This document shows, one piece after another, positions 6,801-7,279 of a DNA stretch of 7,279 nucleotides. Within the stretch, counting starts at the first letter, position 1. Each line of letters starts with the position of its first letter. The position numbers and the translations under genes are program-made. Below the pieces are notes generated by a model, which saw only the letters and a program-made list of their open reading frames with translations, ran no database searches and was not told the DNA's origin. Origin of the DNA: Elusimicrobia bacterium RIFOXYB2_FULL_48_7 (lineage in GTDB: Bacteria; Elusimicrobiota; Endomicrobiia; CG1-02-37-114; XYA2-FULL-39-19); the NCBI GenBank assembly GCA_001800495.1, contig MGVM01000185.1:196-7474 (forward strand), in the 5' to 3' direction.

Positions 6801-7279
6801 CAATTCCGCCGGTTGCCAGATCAACCACGTACAGTTTGCCGTCGCCGGAACCGACATACGCTTTCCCGCCGGAAAGCGCGGGCGAGGAAATAACACCGGA
6901 ATTGTGCGGGCTGCCTATATCGGTGGAAACCCATACAACCGCGCCGTTGCCGGCGTTTATGCAGACAACTTTCAACTTATCGGCACTCAGATCATTGTTG
7001 TAATAGCCGTAGGTTATATATAGCTTGTTGTCTTCCAAGCTGATACTTGAAGCCGTGGTGGTGGTTTGGTAGCCGGGGTTTAGCAGGTTGGTGAAATCAT
7101 TGGTTTGCCATTGCTGGGTTCCTGAAAGCAGGTCCAGGCAATAAACCCTGCTGTGCTGGGCTTTGCCGGTTATGTAGATCTTGTTGTCCTGGGAAATTAC
7201 CGGCGAAGTGTACTGCGTGTCCGAAAGCGTCTGCACCGCCGGCCACTGCAGGGAATCGGTGTTCGTGTTAACACAGAAA
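3868..7279 (-). CDS. Giant secreted PQQ-propeller / Ig / six-FN3 protein with C-terminal sorting-like module, N-terminus cut
   Basis: The reading frame is open from the right edge, so the true start and any signal peptide lie outside the window; a GTG at 7236 is in frame but is not a credible start. Numbering from the first complete codon (7278), 1136 residues are visible. Residues 1 to about 195 are PQQ-type beta-propeller blades (VYCLDLLSGTQQW, VVCINAGNGAVVW, SGDGKLYVVDLATGG, YFGDLTGNFYCYKA). Residues about 200-290 form an Ig-like domain (RSPDNGDVV; LGSWNTAGLADGSYQLKL). Residues about 291-889 are six fibronectin type III repeats. Each has a YxxYRS strand, and five carry a DDGxG loop with DDG codons at 6009, 5715, 5421, 5124 and 4830, spaced 294-297 nt. 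Residues about 891-1040 resemble a ZU5-like beta domain (GNIEIIIEPGTI). Residues about 1041-1136 are a sorting-type module (VYAYPSPAKR, IKITVYSVTEQVIW, ASGVYIFKV, basic end). The likely role is a surface or secreted binding/adhesion scaffold; no catalytic residues are seen. It is GC-richer than its neighbours. Confidence 0.88.
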   Translation of the reverse strand, partial: FCVNTNTDSLQWPAVQTLSDTQYTSPVISQDNKIYITGKAQHSRVYCLDLLSGTQQWQTNDFTNLLNPGYQTTTTASSISLEDNKLYITYGYYNNDLSADKLKVVCINAGNGAVVWVSTDIGSPHNSGVISSPALSGGKAYVGSGDGKLYVVDLATGGIVGAYAAENAVLCSPCVADGYVYFGDLTGNFYCYKAAQAVCVRSPDNGDVVYSTVAVNGTVTHSQFSNYALEYKPAIGGTWNSIATDTVQKDSDTLGSWNTAGLADGSYQLKLTMNISGGVSYYALNTVSVDNPPETPASLAATNVTQSSAAPKINVSWTKSPDESPGGGDNDVRGYRIYRSLTSGIYGAALTDISSGTYVYLDTGAGYNTTYYYTVKAYDALWESPASMEVFAFPVDNVIPSAPAVFAYQVVSGDILLSWVKSTDDGAGNDDVKRYGLYRSTFSGGYGVPYAQISRGATQYLDTQIDVLSTYYYILRSEDYAGNLSNAAQEISTQLGLPGAPGNLSAIASGLSVLLNWNLSPDDGAGKNNISEYCVYRSSYTNADYQLIASVQENTTFYRDTNVATDVDYYYKLKAKDTRDNYSTDSNVAQANIPRSGAPALITSVIAAGQSAIYWDLSADDGQGLDIVQQYYIYRSTVSAQYTQTPAAILSKGTTTHSFGDLNSVLTYYFVVKSYDIFGNFSVASNEISAYVGLCAPPTGLAFSIQAGNIQMRWEKSADDGAGLNTVDTYYLYRSTASGAYTAAPEILARGVTYYTLADTVSNVPYYFVLRSRDTSLNFSAESAELSAVVPLPAAPSALTARASENLISLGWQKSADDGAGNSHVASYELYRSTYQTAGKTLLAALPKGTSVYNDTAIVLNEVYYYSNRAVDTSGNSSSWSNEVNSRVESKEVVVNKDERKEIVMQTDIGNIEIIIEPGTINQNDTLSITQVDREDYPEKGARSAQLLDRVWQLHFSRPDTVISKEITVRLPFKTELLATQKIASENLLRIFRWDESQRVWKMANNSKLVPNKDQVEMATNKFSVFSVGAYRYSGKLIEKNEVYAYPSPAKRTDTAYFKYKLYDVFGNIEIKITVYSVTEQVIWERVFNYTDVDAGKAMAEQWDIRNVASGVYIFKVEAKSGDFKQSVTKKLAIIQ

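Noticed and set aside
6633..6896. 87-codon minus-strand frame within the propeller region
   Set aside because: It is in another frame of the propeller coding sequence, whose own frame shows clear PQQ-blade motifs.
7234..7236. GTG codon as start of the giant FN3 protein
   Set aside because: The frame stays open with propeller-like sequence (NTNTDSLQWPAVQTL) to the window edge, and no signal peptide follows the GTG; the gene is simply truncated by the window.

Overview
The window reads almost entirely on the minus strand. It holds five genes in a row, transcribed from the right edge (position 7279) towards the left edge (position 1); the first and the last run off the window. Four of the five look like exported or surface proteins: a very large PQQ-propeller/FN3-array protein, a small secreted probable barrel protein, a lipoprotein with a barrel-like body and C-terminal TPRs, and a secreted PKD protein. 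The fifth, at the left edge, is an AlbA_2/Schlafen-type cytoplasmic protein. Signal peptides, a lipobox, barrel-like proteins and two C-terminal YPNP/YPSP sorting-type (T9SS/FlgD-like) modules point to an uncultured-type diderm bacterium. FN3 arrays with SxDDGxG signatures are what I associate with candidate-phylum genomes (Omnitrophota/Elusimicrobiota/Firestonebacteria-like), but that taxonomic guess is weak.

Layout from right to left: 7279-3868, 5'-truncated giant secreted protein in GC-richer DNA; 3867-3756, intergenic stretch with a dispersed hairpin repeat bracketed by 14-bp imperfect direct repeats; 3755-3054, small exported probable outer-membrane protein; 3015-2059, lipoprotein-barrel-TPR protein; 2012-549, PKD plus C-terminal sorting-module protein; 548-460, short spacer; 459-1, AlbA_2-domain protein without its C-terminus. 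A 17-nt direct repeat occurs just after the lipoprotein gene and again just upstream of the AlbA_2 gene, so the two copies bracket the PKD gene.

The spacings of 38, 46 and 89 bp, and 112 bp across the repeat, fit co-transcription of at least the three middle genes. Their joint role is probably cell-surface or outer-membrane architecture: a barrel/TPR lipoprotein next to two proteins with the same class of C-terminal sorting module. No enzymatic function is visible in any of the four exported proteins. No RNA gene, CRISPR array, transposase or complete insertion sequence is visible. The most interesting non-coding signals are the two families of short repeats and the sharp change in base composition near 3850. 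I do not see convincing evidence for a wholly new system.
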